Source: Lindgomyces ingoldianus (Eukaryota; Ascomycota; Dothideomycetes; Pleosporales; Lindgomycetaceae). From it: DNA of 64,000 nucleotides. Positions 10,325 through 22,452 of the stretch are shown here, in pieces. A program made the translations under genes and the position numbers. Positions within the stretch are counted from its first letter, which is position 1, and the number at the start of each line of letters is the position of its first letter. The notes beneath the pieces are model-generated. The model saw nothing but the letters and a program-made list of their open reading frames with translations. It searched no databases and was not told where the DNA came from. The stretch covers positions 372,001 through 436,000 of the forward strand of contig NW_022985199.1 in assembly GCF_010093535.1 (NCBI RefSeq). Direction: 5' to 3'.

Positions 10325-11928
10325 CCTTCCTTCCAACACGACTTCTAGGCCTCCAAAAATGAGACGAAAACGTCATTCGTACTGTCAACACTCGGGTCAC
10401 TCAAGCAAAAGGCCGCTATTGCACCTTGAGCCATTCATGGGGTGGTGCCAAACTCCTCAAAACCGCGCTGGATAATGTGGAGAAATTCTTGCTCAAGGGA
10501 ATCGAAACAAGTGAGCTAGAAAATAGTAAATTGAAAGAAGCCATCCAGATTTCCCGCTCCCTTGACGTCCGATACATATGGATCGACTCGTTGTGTACTA
10601 TTCAAGATCCACCAAGGGACTTCAAGACAGAGGACGCATTGATGCGTAATGGGTTTAGGAACTCTTACTGCAATATTGTTGCTGCGGGCTCGGATGCTAG
10701 TAAACGAGGAGGATTGCTTCGAGGTCGGGAGCTTGATGCCGTTTTAGCCGTAACATATGAAGGCAGAAGATTAAACACAATCCTTGCAGGGAAATCATGG
10801 GCTATTCTTCCAACCTACTTGTGGGAATCAGAGCTTCTGGATTCCTTCATCTATTCCCAAGGCTGGGTTTTCCAAGGCAAGTACTTCGTCGCCCTACCTA
10901 CCCCTGCATTTGGTATATCTGGGTCTAAAATTTACCTTACATTTACAGAACGTATGATCTCGCCTCGTATCCTCTACTTCGCTAGAATCCAGATATTCTG
11001 GGACTGTGGTACGATTTCTGCCTGCGAGAGTCTGCCCTCTGGATTCCCTCTCCTACTTGATCACCTAGCTGCGACGGACTGGCACTGGAGAGGGCACTTA
11101 GCATATAACTAAGGTTCCCCATACCCTCTGACCAGTCAGAACCATAGTGAAAGCTCATATACGTTTTGGGATTCCGCTGTTTGAAATTACACATCTTGTG
11201 ACCTCACCGTGCAGTCCGATAAAGCCCTTGCCATACGGAGTGTCGCCAAAATCCTCCGAGATATTACAGGTGAGAAGTATGTAGTGGGAATGTGGGAAAA
11301 TCAGCTTGAGGAGCTGTTGGCGTGGAGAATGAGGGATGTGGAGGAAAGTAAACGGCTGACGGAACTGCAGCTTTGCAATCTTAGTTGGTCTTGGGCAAGC
11401 GTAAGGGGTAGTGTCTTGCCTTAACATAGAATTGCGGATAGAGTCTATTATGTGAAGAATCATGATCAAGATCGCATATTTCTCAAGGTGGAGAGTCTGT
11501 TAGACCTGGAACCTAGCCTCGTGGAGAAAGCACTGGCTATCTCAGGATTCACCAATGCTGGAACGATTCAACAAAGAGAGGGAGAGGACGATAGGCACTG
11601 TCTCAAGGTGAGTATCAATGAAGGCCGAGACGTATTAATGGACGCCTTCCCAGATGAAAACCCTCGGGGTTGTCAGAGGCTGTATTCTAGCTGCAAATTC
11701 GTCATGCTCGCAGCAAGCCGGACAATCATCAAGCCTGACAGCCGTTCTCATCCCCTAAAGACGTACTTTAGCCTTGGCATCCTTTTGGTTGATCGAGTGC
11801 AATGGCTCGACGTACAAGAACGGAAATTTTCGGGTTACAAAATCAGCAGTACTACCTCAGCTACTAGGATACGCAAGAATCCTGTATTGAGAAACCGTGT
11901 GGCCCGAGAAAGGAAACGATCAATCTGA
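10325..11928 (+). pseudogene. Broken HET-domain (heterokaryon incompatibility) gene
   Basis: HET-domain landmarks occur in order: FLPTRLLGLQ at ~10325, an in-frame TGA near 10359, CTLSHSWGG at 10420-10446 (the usual LSHCWG), SLDVRYIWIDSLCTIQD, YCNIVAAGSD, GWVFQ split by an intron and resumed as ERMISPRILYFA, then FWDC. The intron 10877-10948 uses a GC donor (AAG/GCAAGT) and ACAG acceptor. Downstream pieces in other frames (VQSDKALAIRSVAKILRDI, GMWENQLEELLAWRM, LSWSWASVRG) are the normal C-terminal half, interrupted by stops such as the TAA at 11420-11422. A last open piece runs 11452-11928. HET proteins trigger cell death on non-self fusion. This copy is inactivated by at least three lesions. 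Confidence 0.75.
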
Positions 11929-12327
11929 AAGAATTGATCCCACAAACGGGGAAGATTGACTCGCCTAAGGAACGACACTATTTCCGAACAGCAGGAGCCT
12001 TACAGTTCCGGGATTTGGATCAGCAGGCGTTTGATTCCCTACAGAGAGGAAAGCCTTAAGCATTTTGGCTGGAGTAGAGACATCAGATGAAACGCCCTTC
12101 ATACTCGCTAGTTGTTTGGTTCCCCCTATGTTAAAAAGTTCGAGGTTTGACCGCCGCCGCATTATTAGTTATAGTGTTGCGTTTGCCAAAAGGTCAACCT
12201 CCCAGCTAGCACAGCAGAAGGATATATATAGACGGATAGCTGTACGCGACATATAGGTATTATGAATAGCACTGTAATCAATAGTTGCTTTTAGTATCTC
12301 TGCATACATAGATAATACGATTCATGA
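11929..12327. other. Gene-free spacer after the HET relic
   Basis: Nothing is supported beyond very short open frames. The 3' untranslated region of the secreted-protein gene to the right probably extends into it. Confidence 0.4.
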
Positions 12328-13070
12328 TTAGCATTTCTTCCACCCAAGATTAAGCACCTCGCCAAACTGTGCATTTGCTGCATCACCCTGCACTAGTCCT
12401 GACAAACTCGAACCACTTGCCGACAAAGAAGCGGAAATACTGAGCTGAAACCTTGCGGAAGCTTTTGAGCAAACAGATGCCTCATTGTCTGATAACTCTC
12501 CATCTTTATGAAGGAGGAAGTCGTCTTCGAAAGGCCCGGCGAGCTTTTTGTTGATATTTCCCTGGACCAAGTCAGTATTTGTGACGAATTAATTACTGAG
12601 AATATGGATGTAGGACTCGGCGTAGGTAACGAGACGTCATTTACCTTTCCCTTCATATCCTGCCCTTTACTATCAATCCACTTCCATCTACTCACAATAC
12701 TAGCATCAACACCTTGCGCAATCCTCACATAGCCTCGGAAGTCCACTGAGCTGACATCAAACGCCCACCCAGGTGAGGCCATAGTAACGTTGACTCGACA
12801 GAACGCACGCTTTTTGGTGCTGCCCGCATTCGGCCCAATTGCGGCCTTGAAGTCGTCGAAAAGAATCGTCATGAGGGAATTGTCAGATGAAAATGCGACG
12901 CCGACAGTCCCAGCCCTGCAGCCACTCCCATCCGTGTCGACATCTGGCGCATCTACAGCGACAGCGCTAATGGTGCAAGTACCCGCAGGTGGCTTTGTGA
13001 GGTCTGCGGCTGGCACGGCCTGGACGATGGCTGCAATGAGAGCGAGAAAGAAAAAAGTAGAATGCCTCAT
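12328..13070 (-). CDS. Small secreted protein, DUF4360-like
   Basis: Two exons, 13070-12645 (142 codons) and 12561-12328, are joined across an intron with donor AAG/GTAAAT, branch CTGAC and acceptor GTCCAG, giving 219 residues. The N-terminus MRHSTFFFLALIAAIVQAVP is a clear signal peptide. The mature part shows the DUF4360 pattern: DGSGCRAGTVGVAFSSDNS, then MTILFDDFKAAIGP, RAFCRVNV, FRGYVRIAQGV, and after the intron GPFEDDFLLHKDGELSD and the C-terminal LGWKKC. Family proteins are extracellular fungal or bacterial proteins of unknown activity; the conserved cysteines suggest disulfides. It is the only intact gene between 1 and 17 kb, in the midst of relics. One difference from the usual pattern is the shorter stretch between Asp-rich and C-terminal motifs. 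Confidence 0.85.
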
Positions 13071-14880
13071 TCGGGTTTGTTGGGGTGGTTTCTAATCTGC
13101 GGATGATATCTGATGTGCTGCTTTGTACCAGCACCAGCGACCCGTTGGAGGTGTATGTATATGTATCGAACTTCCCATGCACCCGGACCACTCCCGGCTC
13201 TGTCTTTAGGCGAGTCTTTTTCTGGCTCTTCGTGCATGGCCTGAGCCAGGATAATTCAGTCCTCTGGGAAAGTCCGCATCCCGGATAATATCTGACAGAT
13301 TGGAAATACGCCAACAAGGCATATTGGACTGTTAAAATTACCTACCGTGGGTAGTACAAAATATATATTGATGGGTCTCAAGTATCTTGGGATGGTAGCA
13401 CTGCGACAATCTCTTTAGCCGCTACACGTGATAGGAAGACATAAGCCCGAATCCTCTTGATGCTCTCCAACATTCTAGAAAGGTGCTTATTATGTTGAAT
13501 CCTCTCTGCCAACACTCCCTGGTATTCGCAAGCATACCGTAGATAAACCGGGGAGTTTCCGTGGGCGACGTTCTACTGAATAGGTTTCGGACTTCTGTGC
13601 CTATCCTAGGATTCAAGAAAGAGTCGAGCCCAAATTCGTAAGTCGTGCAAATAACCCTCAACGGAGACAGAAGGAGTCCTTTCATGGTTCTCATGAGTGA
13701 GTCGAAAACCCAGCGGTTGGGATTTTTAAAGGAGAAACAAATTATATCCTGCAAACCCATTGCTATATCCCAATTCCCGATTTGATACCAACCCTACTGT
13801 GACCAACAGCATATTGTACCTAAAGAAGAACGCTTCAAACCAACTGATTGGAGTATTGCCCGCGTCCCAGCGCAGCCCTACGTCTTATAGGCATAGAGAT
13901 GGAGAGGCATAACTGGAACGAACAAGTGTCCGAGCAAGATACTCTTCTACTGGAAGGACAACTTTGGAGCATTGGTATTCGTCCTATCGCGCTGACCGCC
14001 AGCATAGTTTTGTCCATTCAAGGAATAGAACCACTTTTCTGCCTTGGAGATGATGAAAAAAGCAAGGTTAATTCAACCACAACTTCCACCGTCCAAGTGG
14101 CAGCATTGAAAGAAAAGGCGAGGATCATAGTGTCCGATTTCCTCATGTAGGTGCTGACGGGGCCCAGTGTCATCCATTAGAAATTTGGCTGAAAAGGTGT
14201 TTCTCGGAAGCCTATGTGCGGTGAGGAAGAATAGAATGGGTGGGGGACTGGCGAAAATGAAGCGAACCAGTACTCGGTCTGACGCTTGACTGGAATGATA
14301 TCATGGGGTACATTGTGGTGGCGGGAGAGCGTGAGTGGGGGACGCCGTAGCAGAGCATTGGCCAATTTGAGAGTTAGAAATTGAATAGATTGGGGGATGG
14401 GGGTAAGTGTGTGCGATAATAGATCCTTTAGGTCATTGAGCTGCAGGTCGTACCAACAAAAAGCTCAGCGGAGACTATCTAATGAAACAAACTAGAAAGC
14501 GTAGTTACAAACCTAGGGACCGTTTATAGTCGCTAAGCATATCGAGTTCTCATGAGGAACGCAGTTCTGCACGTATTACTTTCGTTCGTTAAGATAAACC
14601 CGTGTCTTCGATCATAGGAGTCAAGGTCATTGCCACCGGTAAGCAATTATCATGAGAGGTAAAATCCAGGTTCCTCTTGCATCGCTGGTAGCAGTGCTGC
14701 CTTGGATTCGAATTAATGGTTGGAGTGCTGGTAGGAGACATGTTGGCAACATGAGATATTCGGTAAAGCACGCTCGCGACAAATGCAGGTGGGACTAAGT
14801 AGTCAAAAAAATCCACCCAAGCTTAAAATGATTCACAAATCACATGACCTTTTCAACTTTCCGCCGACTTGGTTGTGCCT
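13071..14880. other. Gene-poor stretch with unassigned open frames
   Basis: Minus-strand 13422-13760 (112 codons, with VICTTYEFGLDSFLNP) and plus-strand 13848-14150 (100 codons) are the longest frames. Neither has a recognisable domain, and both could be shadows of degraded coding sequence. Nothing else is supported. Confidence 0.35.
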
Positions 14881-16316
14881 CTATTGTATGCAAAAATCGG
14901 GGCATTTCTTGGCGTTCCTCGGATCTTTTTTTCCCTTACTAAAATCGTATGGGGTAACTAAATTTCAACAGAATTCTGGATATATTAACAAATTCTTCCT
15001 AGGAACATTGTTAGTAGGTTGAAGCCTTAAGTTTATATAAAGATACTGTTCTTGGCGCTTTTTTGGAGTAACAGGACGACGATGGGCCCAAATTAGAGGG
15101 CCAGAGCAGCCCTAGCCCCCTAGATAGATCAGATTAACCTAGAGAGCAACCCACTAGCCTATTCTACGCGGGCGAGGGCGCAAGGCCTGTCGGAGAAGCC
15201 TAAGGAGCCTGCTGGTGGTGATAAACAGAAGCTAGCGCGTTGTAAGTTAATCTGGTGATAGGAGCAAGTAGGAGAAGCTTACTGTATCCTAGCGCCTACG
15301 AAGAGCAAGCCTCCCCCTAAGAAAGCAGTAAAAGCCACTAAAAAATCTGCTCCTCCTGCTCTAGCACAGTGAGAAGTTGTTTCTGTGGTTCCTGTCTGTT
15401 GTCCTGAGCCTGATACTTTATCTAATATACTTAGTGATGAGCTCCCTTTGCTGCTGAGGAGCTTGCCTCTAACCTTTATCTTATCTTGGCCTGCTCCTGC
15501 TCCTGCGGCTGCTAGAGAGTCTTCTCCCCCTGAGCAGGTGATGGAGTTTGACGTCGCTGTATAATATCTAATACGCGTGAATAGTGATAAGGCTGATAGT
15601 AAGCTAGTAGATAAGGGTGTCCTATAGGCGTTTTTCTTGCTCTTACAGGTGGAGGATTAGGTTAACGCTATAATTAAGGGCCTGTTAGTACAGCAGCATG
15701 TGAAGGGTTAAGATTTCTGTGTTACCTTGCGCGCAGTTTAATATAGAGCTGATAAGCGCGGAGCTAGCTAGCAGCTTTAAATTTATTCTGGTATCTCTAT
15801 CCACTGCGGACTAATTCCTCAAACAGAGCTTCTCTGTCCTTATTGCTGATCTTAGCAGGTCTCCTAAGCTTTATAGGTAGTGGTTTATGGACGCTGCTAT
15901 AGTCCTTTAGGTTATCCTCCACATTTTGAACTGCATGGAGAGAGCAGCCTTTATGATTGGCAATAGTGATTCTAGACTACTTGAGCAGGAGAAACTGACA
16001 GATGTTTATACAAACGCGATCATTAAGCCCTTGACTACTTAGTTTGATATACTGGGGTTGTTGGGGCCGACAAGGAAGGCTGGAGATGCCATGGGCGCGA
16101 TACATTGTGACCTAACGCGTTGTTACTCTTAAAAAAGTTAGTATACGCGCTCCTCTATACAAAATAAAAGCTTTAACTTACCTAGGGCAGTTTTATTAGG
16201 TTTTTATTGATATATAGTGGATCCTGTTGAAATTTCGATCTCTCATACAATTTTGGTGGGGGAAAAAAATTCCTAAGGGCAGTGCCAAGAAAGGCCCCGA
16301 TTTTTGCATACAATAG
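14881..16316. mobile_element. Degenerate transposable element bounded by ~195-bp inverted repeats
   Basis: The left arm 14881-~15076 and the right arm ~16122-16316 are imperfect inverted repeats. Both arms, read inward, start CTATTGTATGCAAAAATCGG and then share TTTCTTGGC, a T-rich run into CCC, AAATTTCAACAG, CCTAGG (split by indels), TAAGTT and GAGTAACA. The interior (15080-16120) reads as a protein on the plus strand (GDKQKLARCKLIW, KSAPPALAQ, LPLLLRSLPLTFILSWPAP, ERAAFMIGNSDSRLLEQ, DAMGAIHCDLTRCYS), but this is cut by many TAG/TAA/TGA codons and frame changes. The stops sit where CAG, CAA or TGG would be expected, a RIP-like pattern. The superfamily is not identified; long terminal inverted repeats would fit a Mutator-like or foldback element. 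Confidence 0.7.
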
Positions 16317-17597
16317 CTTGCTGCACTTAGATATACAGTTAAGAGATCTCTTAATGTAGTCGCGCATAGTAATGGAAAATATTATGAGGCACACGTGGCG
16401 TCCCCATGCTTGCAATAAAAGGTCGGAATCCAAATCTCATTAGCTCCCTACTATTAAGTGTGTCTCCTATCCCCACCCGATATCATCCCCTCCTGTCCTA
16501 TTACTGCGCTGTCAGGGGCTAAGCATATTCTACCTAACGTCAATTTTTCAGTCATATTCCATGATACTCATGCTCTGAGTTAGAGAAAGGGCCTTTAGCT
16601 ACCCACTTTCACCTGCCAATACGTTATAACCCCCACTTTAGCAAACCTCGCCCCTTCCAATCCACTACATCCCATTCTCTCACCCGCCCCACCACGCCAT
16701 CTTCTCATACCTCCACCCACATGTAAATGTTTTAAATCTACACACAAAGTTGAACAACAACTTCACACGTAGACTCATACTCTGCCGGCAAAGCCGCATC
16801 CCACAAATCCTAACACCCAATCCCAACAACGCCTCACATATCCACCCGGCTAACACCCTAAGCGATTTCAAAACAATTATATGCATGAATGTCGTCGCCA
16901 GGACGGATTTACGGTGCCCCCAACCCTCTTCCCAGTCCCAGTCCCAGTCTCAGTCCCTGTCTGGTTGTACGAAGCGGGTACCTGTAGACGACATCCAGCG
17001 ACTCATGACACACTCTTCCCCAACCCAACATACACCCCTACAACTAGCAAAATCACCGCAACCACATGCACTGCAAGCAAGAAATGCAACACTTTCTCCT
17101 TTCACCACCGCCACACCCACCACACCCACCGCATTCCCCCAGAGAATAGTATGTCACAAAGGGAATAACACCTCCTAGGCTAGCGATTACGACACCGAAT
17201 AGGATCCAATAGTAATACCGAACGATATGAATAAGCATATCGTGATTTGCTCCAAGGCACGGTACTTGAGAGCCAGGTTAGACTGCCGATCCAACAGTCC
17301 GGGAAGAGGATTTTCAAGACGAGGGGTGCGAGGATGGCGAGCGTGGCGAGGGTCTAGTATGCGGTTTGGTCGTTGATGGATATTGTTGAGGCAGAGGTTA
17401 GCATTGTGATGATGGAAGAGAAAGAGGAAGGTCCAGAGGGAGAAGGTGGTGGTGGATAAAATGTTGGTGGGAACGTGCCCACTGGATTGAATTGCTCACT
17501 GCAATTTCAATAGGATGGGTTGGGCAAAAGGAGGGTTCGGCCAAGACATTGTGAACCGTGGAAACGTCTAAGACTGTAACCGCCACTATGGTAAATC
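16317..17597. other. Gene-free stretch with simple repeats
   Basis: Plus-strand open frames around 16750-17178 are low complexity (Thr/Pro/Ser/His) and come from C-rich DNA, including a CAGTCC/CAGTCT microsatellite at ~16929-16966 and ACACCC repeats near 17110. On the minus strand, hydrophobic pieces such as IVRYYYWILFGVVIASLGGVIPFV (17053-17238) hint at remains of a membrane protein, but no intact frame exists. Confidence 0.35.
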
Positions 17598-17936
17598 TTA
17601 TCGGAAGTTTATTAGAGGTGTACTAGTAAGGTTTGCGCGAATTGGTGACGACGATGGTATGAAGCTGCTTGCATACATAAAGAGCACAGCGAAGAAGAAA
17701 TAAAGACCGGGGAGACGGTAACATTGATTGGCATAAGACTGGAAATATAGATACGCCATCAAAGAACAAGAAATGCCCAACCACCAGGGTAAGTCGGAGG
17801 GAGGGGTATCATTGAAAGGTGGATAAGAATGCTGAGCTAAAAGGTATGTCACAAAAAAAATAGAAACGAAATTGAAGAACGAAGATGTGTCCGACCACCA
17901 GGGAACGCAACTGTTAGTGCCCATAACTAAAGCCAA
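17598..17936 (-). CDS. Putative small multi-span membrane protein or fragment
   Basis: An ATG-initiated frame of 112 residues has three hydrophobic segments (around residues 20-35, 52-66 and 75-90) rich in Phe/Leu/Tyr, consistent with membrane helices. There is no family match that I recognise. Further hydrophobic pieces lie downstream in other frames (17053-17586), so this may be the 5' part of a larger decayed or intron-split gene. Confidence 0.3.
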   Translation of the reverse strand: MALVMGTNSCVPWWSDTSSFFNFVSIFFVTYLLAQHSYPPFNDTPPSDLPWWLGISCSLMAYLYFQSYANQCYRLPGLYFFFAVLFMYASSFIPSSSPIRANLTSTPLINFR

Positions 17937-18119
17937 AAAGAACTAGACTAGGTAATGATGCAGGTATTATGAAAACTATGGAGCTTAATGTCTCCGCTTG
18001 CTCTTCATTACCTCGTCAGGCCTATGTGTGTACGTTTACAGTCGTTATCGAGACGTGTCGACCATCCAAGCGTTGACCCGGGATCGCAATCTAAGCCAGA
18101 TAAGAAATGGTACGTGTTA

Positions 18120-18884
18120 TCATTGAGGTTCTTCTTCGTACATGTCTTCTTCGACCTCGAGGTCGTAGCAGCGGTCGGGGATTAGCTCATAGCCGCCTTC
18201 TTCAGGCAGGTACAATGCAGAGGCCGTAATGCCTGCACTGGTGAGGAAGAGCACGCTCCAGGAAACAGTACAGAGGACCCAGGAGTTGTCCAGGTACCAG
18301 CCGTCAAAGAAGCGTTCGTCGTGGTCAAAAAGGAAGGACTGGGAAGCGTCAGCAATTACCCACTTATGTTTTACCCAAGGTACCTGGTTGATGGCTGATG
18401 GATCGAGCTCTATGAGTACTCCGAGGAGGCAATACACGTACCACAATAGCCATACCCGCACACTGTATGATGCTTGCAAACAACAGTAGCGAGCATGGGA
18501 TTGTCCAGCCGGTGCTCCTTCGCTGGACCCCTCCTGAGATTATCACAAAGAAGGTGACGAGTGTGCAGAGCTCGACGACGACAGCGAAGGAGATTAGGAA
18601 GCCAACCGTCCTCCACATGCTGCAGAAACTCCATTTGTCCCGCGCGCAGTCTTCGAATTGTGGGAAGGGTTTGCATATGCCCGTGATGCTCGAACAATGG
18701 GTGTGGAGGCCATAGGAAAGTTCGCGCTTGTCCTTCTGTCGCACTGTCAGCATCGGAGCTATGACGCGCAGGAAAATTGATAAGCGGAGAACTCAAGTCT
18801 CGATTGAGTCCAAGGCAGAACAACCAAACTACATACCGGGCTATAGCTGACCCACCGAGGGAGGACAATGCTTGCTATTGTCAT
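18120..18884 (-). CDS. Fungal tetraspan membrane protein (claudin-like topology)
   Basis: The exons are 18884-18837 (MTIASIVLPRWVSYSP), 18735-18442 and 18338-18120. Introns have donors GTATGT and GTACGT and acceptors GCGACAG and TCCCAG; the frame is intact. The first helix is followed by an extracellular loop with CSSITGICKPFP and FEDC, then FCSMWRTVGF. Three more helices follow, with the conserved signature FDHDERFFDGWYLDNSW, ILCTVSW-like VLCTVSW, and LYLPEEGGYELIPD before an acidic tail. The pattern is that of a conserved ascomycete plasma-membrane protein of unknown role, with a claudin/SUR7-like layout. The true start is uncertain: an in-frame extension back to about 18938 (KAGITLIHAGTAM) preceded by TATGCAG suggests a further short 5' exon. 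Confidence 0.65.
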
Positions 18885-18964
18885 TGCCGTGCCTGCGTGT
18901 ATCAGCGTTATTCCCGCCTTGTGACACGATTTGGTCACTGCATACAGGCAATGGTTAGGAATAA

Positions 18965-20921
18965 ACCGGAACTGTAGACTAGTCTTCGCGTCATGGTGGA
19001 GAGACTGTTGCTGTTGCTTGCGGCGGCAGAGACGGTCGACAATTACCCTGTCCAGGAAGCTACGAGGACGGCGGGGTTGTTTGGGATGGGTAGGACAGCT
19101 GGAGGAGTTATGGGTGCTTCAGGCGGGCCGTCAGAAAGGTTTGGGGGATGTATTGTGTGATTGAGGGTGCGGTAATCTTGGCGACACGCGCTGGCGAATG
19201 GCGAGTGCACAGCTGCTCTGGGATGAATCGTCGTGTATGCAGGCTAGGTATAGCTATCGGTGCGGGGAGTGATAGAGAAAAATGACATTTTGCGATGGAG
19301 GGCCGCAGACGTAGAGAAAGGGCGGCAAACCTGTGACTTCTTGACCTTGCGACGACATCGAAATGGGAAGGGATGCGCGATGACGCTTTGCTCAAAACAG
19401 CCCAAGCTATGGAAGCGAGCAATAGTTTCTTGGCGGGCAAGCTGGGGTCTCAGCACTTATCGCTTCACACCGCTTGATCCGCCTTTCGATGCTCACCACC
19501 ATTGACAGCGCCTCTCGCGCCCACGATATTCGCCTCCGTATGTTACGTAAATGTGCATCGCCGTGGAAGTACATGTTGCTTCACGCTTGGTTCTGGAAGA
19601 GATCTTATGTGCCTACACATGTTGAAGTTACGTTGAATACGCCTTTCTCCGATAGCAAGCCGTGCTGGGCCACCGTGAATGGGTGGTCAGCAGACGGGTT
19701 CGAAGCCTTGGAAATTGATATAGATATACGGTGACAACTACAAGGCTGCGTTGAACATGGAACGTGTGGTCTTGAGGATTCATGCACCGTTATCTTCAGC
19801 CGCAGCCATCAAATGCAGGGCAAAAGATAACAATCAGCAAAGCGCTTCTCGCAGCCACTCGCCTCTTTGAGGTCAGACCCCGTGGTCCTTGCATATGTGT
19901 CTCGTTCAACAATTTGTAGAATGGACTGAGAAGTGGGTCGATTCAACGGTCATCGTGAGTGACTTGCCGGTCAATAGCATCATTTCAGCTCGCTAGCTTG
20001 AGCAGAAACGTTCTCTATGAAGGTCCAGGCTTTAACATGAGTGCGTTTTCGCAGCTTAGCTTGATACCTCACTGCCATAATCCAAGGCGTCAAGACTCCT
20101 CAATTCCCTCTACCTAACTTTAATATACGAGGCTTTGGAGATCGATTCGCAGTTGGGGGCATGCCAGTCATGGCGGATATAAATATTGTCAAGTGGGCCA
20201 TTGGGCTGTGCTGGTGAGGTCTTCGAAGCCGGGAATAGAAGTTATCGTCTAAAATATTGAACATCACATCTCTTGTATCCACCCTTTCCTCCTCCTTCTG
20301 GTCAGTATTGAAACAAATAACTGCCACAATAGAGGTTCCTTCCGGCTTGAGGATAGCAGGAAACACCCCCACCAAGCCTCGAAGGCTGAGTGCTGACCGG
20401 AATGATTTCCGCTTGATCGACAGCCTTACGCACAAATGCGAAAGGTCCTTCCGCAAAGATATCACAAAATGTTGGCAGAAAAATGAAAATACTAATATTA
20501 ACTAGCCATCGCCCACGACGCCCATGTCAGCGCCCTTGTCAAGTTGACAATGTGGAGAGTCCAGCACCCGCCGAGAGGAGCCGATCCTGAGAAGGCGGGG
20601 GATGCATCTTGCCTTTGCAGCCAGTTGAGTGGAGGTGAACTCGTTTGTGGACTTCTTCTGCAGACTGCAGATCCACCCTCCAAATGACGTGCATAGATAC
20701 GATAACAGGGCACTCATCCTTGCCAAAATGATAAGCTTTTAACGGCGCCTGATTGGGAGCGAGCAGTTCAGATGCAACCGCCAAAGTGGCATGGATAGCA
20801 GAGGAGAAAATGTTGCGTCTCGCGCCTGCCCCTGACTTGGAAATGGGGTTTACATGTGATGCATATAAGTGTGATACAGCTACAATAGACAAGTGCAATA
20901 CTCCTCAGAGACAGGACTCAC
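18965..20921. other. Stretch with unassigned short open frames
   Basis: A minus-strand frame at 19244-19456 begins MLRPQLARQETIARF and contains CRPFSTSAALHRKMSFF, which looks like a mitochondrial presequence with a cleavage-site pattern, but no mature protein follows. Other minus-strand frames at 20100-20465 and 20539-20898 are 120 residues each, without recognisable domains. A small gene could be present, but I cannot define one. Confidence 0.35.
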
Positions 20922-22452
20922 TTAGAAAAGCCACTCGCCAGGTTTCCGTTCCTGTCTTGGTCTCTTTAAAAACTCATAACATAATAGTGAAGCAGCAACG
21001 CTGACGTTAAGGCTGTCTACGCCAACTTCACCAACATCCCGTCCAGCTCGAATCCCGACCTTGTAGTGGGCTTGGTTTATTAAACTGGTTCGCAGGCCAG
21101 ATCCTTCGGCGCCCATCATTAGAATTGTCGGGTGACTTGCGACAGGGAAGTGGTCGGCAATTCGTTTGGAGCTCCGAGCGAATGTGTAGAGGACTTTACT
21201 TGAACAATCTTCATCTCTGTTCATGGGTGACAAAGATGTAGTGCCCGAGGATTGAAGTTCTATCTCTGGTGGTATAGCGTCACTTGCGTATATCCTCCAG
21301 CCTCTGAGAGCGCTCTTCATAAGAAAGCTTGAAGGCTGGGCGACGGCAAATATTGGAATGGCTTCGGCGGCACCCGCCGAGGCTTTAAGTGCAATATGGC
21401 TCCAGGGAGCACTCTGTCTCGTCGGTGTAGCGATGGCATCGACTCCTAGGAAGTATGCAGAGCGCGCAATTGCTCCGAGATTTCCTTCATCAAGCTGGGG
21501 CTGTTAAGGATAGTTCTCGTTCGTGAGGCTGGTAGATACTCACCACTCCGTCAACGTATAGCAGCAAGGGATGTCTCCACCCAGCCGATTTGTATGAATA
21601 CTCCTCCTGCGTTCCATTCACTATTGCATCTTCTCTGCTTTGCTTGTCCCTCTCGACCTTGAAGGACGCCGAACCTATCAAGGCAGCGCCTAGTTGTGTG
21701 ATGGGAGGTCGAGGCAGGGGAGATGCCTCTAAGATGAAACCCTTGCAAGTCAGAATCTAGGCAAAAGAATATCTCGTGGACTATAGATATACATTGTGCG
21801 GTCTGCCACTGGCAGTTTTGTCCAGGACACGCAACCACTCATCTCCGACCTCGTGTATCTTCACACCAACCATCCTAGCCCTCGCCACGAGAGCAGCCCT
21901 ACCCTCATGGTTCAGGCCTCGGGTGTGAATGTAGAGATTGTATAGCTTTCGGCGGTCGGCTTTCAGTGCAGCTAGTACTACCGAATAGCCGTAGAGGAAC
22001 TCTGAAGCAGCCGTGGTATAGGGGAGCAGCTCCGGGACATGTTCCCTCGCGAGGGGGGCTCGCCAACTTGTCTCTTTTGCACTTGAGGGTTTGTTTTCCC
22101 TTTCTTCCTTTACTCGAAGCTCTCTCTCTTGTCTCGTCGGTGGCCCTTGTTGCGCGAGTCTCTCCTTCCAAGCCCGTTTTGCGACTGCCGGGTAGGTACG
22201 CTTGAAATTGATTGGCTGGCACGTGATGTCTCTCTTCATAGAACGGTATCTGCCCTCGAGGTTTGAATGCTCAATCGATCCACCTGCGCCCCCGTTAAGT
22301 TCCCTGCTTCTACGGTGGGACGTGAGAGTCCGAGAGTCGTTGATGCCCCTCTCTATTGCTGCTCGGATGGACTTGTAACGGGAAAATATTCGGGGAAATT
22401 TTGAAGGTGGTACTCGGAATAGATTAGCAGGAAGAGTTAGGGGATGTACCAT
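20922..22452 (-). CDS. MRM1: Mitochondrial 21S rRNA (guanosine-2'-O)-methyltransferase, SpoU family
   Basis: Three exons, 22452-21793, 21741-21544 and 21494-20922, form an intact 476-residue frame. Intron donors are GTATAT and GTGAGT, with acceptors TTGCAAG and CCCCAG. The basic, Ser/Arg-rich N-terminus is a mitochondrial presequence. The substrate-binding part holds SEFLYGYSVVLAALKADRRK. The SPOUT catalytic part holds YVDGVLDEGNLGAIARSAYF (motif 1, the NxGAxxRxA box), then LMMGAEGSGLRTSLI (motif 2) and VDSLNVSVAASLLCYEF (motif 3), which together build the trefoil knot that binds S-adenosylmethionine. The enzyme methylates one ribose in the peptidyl-transferase region of mitochondrial large-subunit rRNA. 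It is transcribed away from the Mit1-like gene at 22891. Confidence 0.93.

Noticed and set aside
16750..17178. Plus-strand 142-codon open frame
   Set aside because: Low-complexity Thr/Pro/Ser/His composition from C-rich simple repeats; no domain and no start context.
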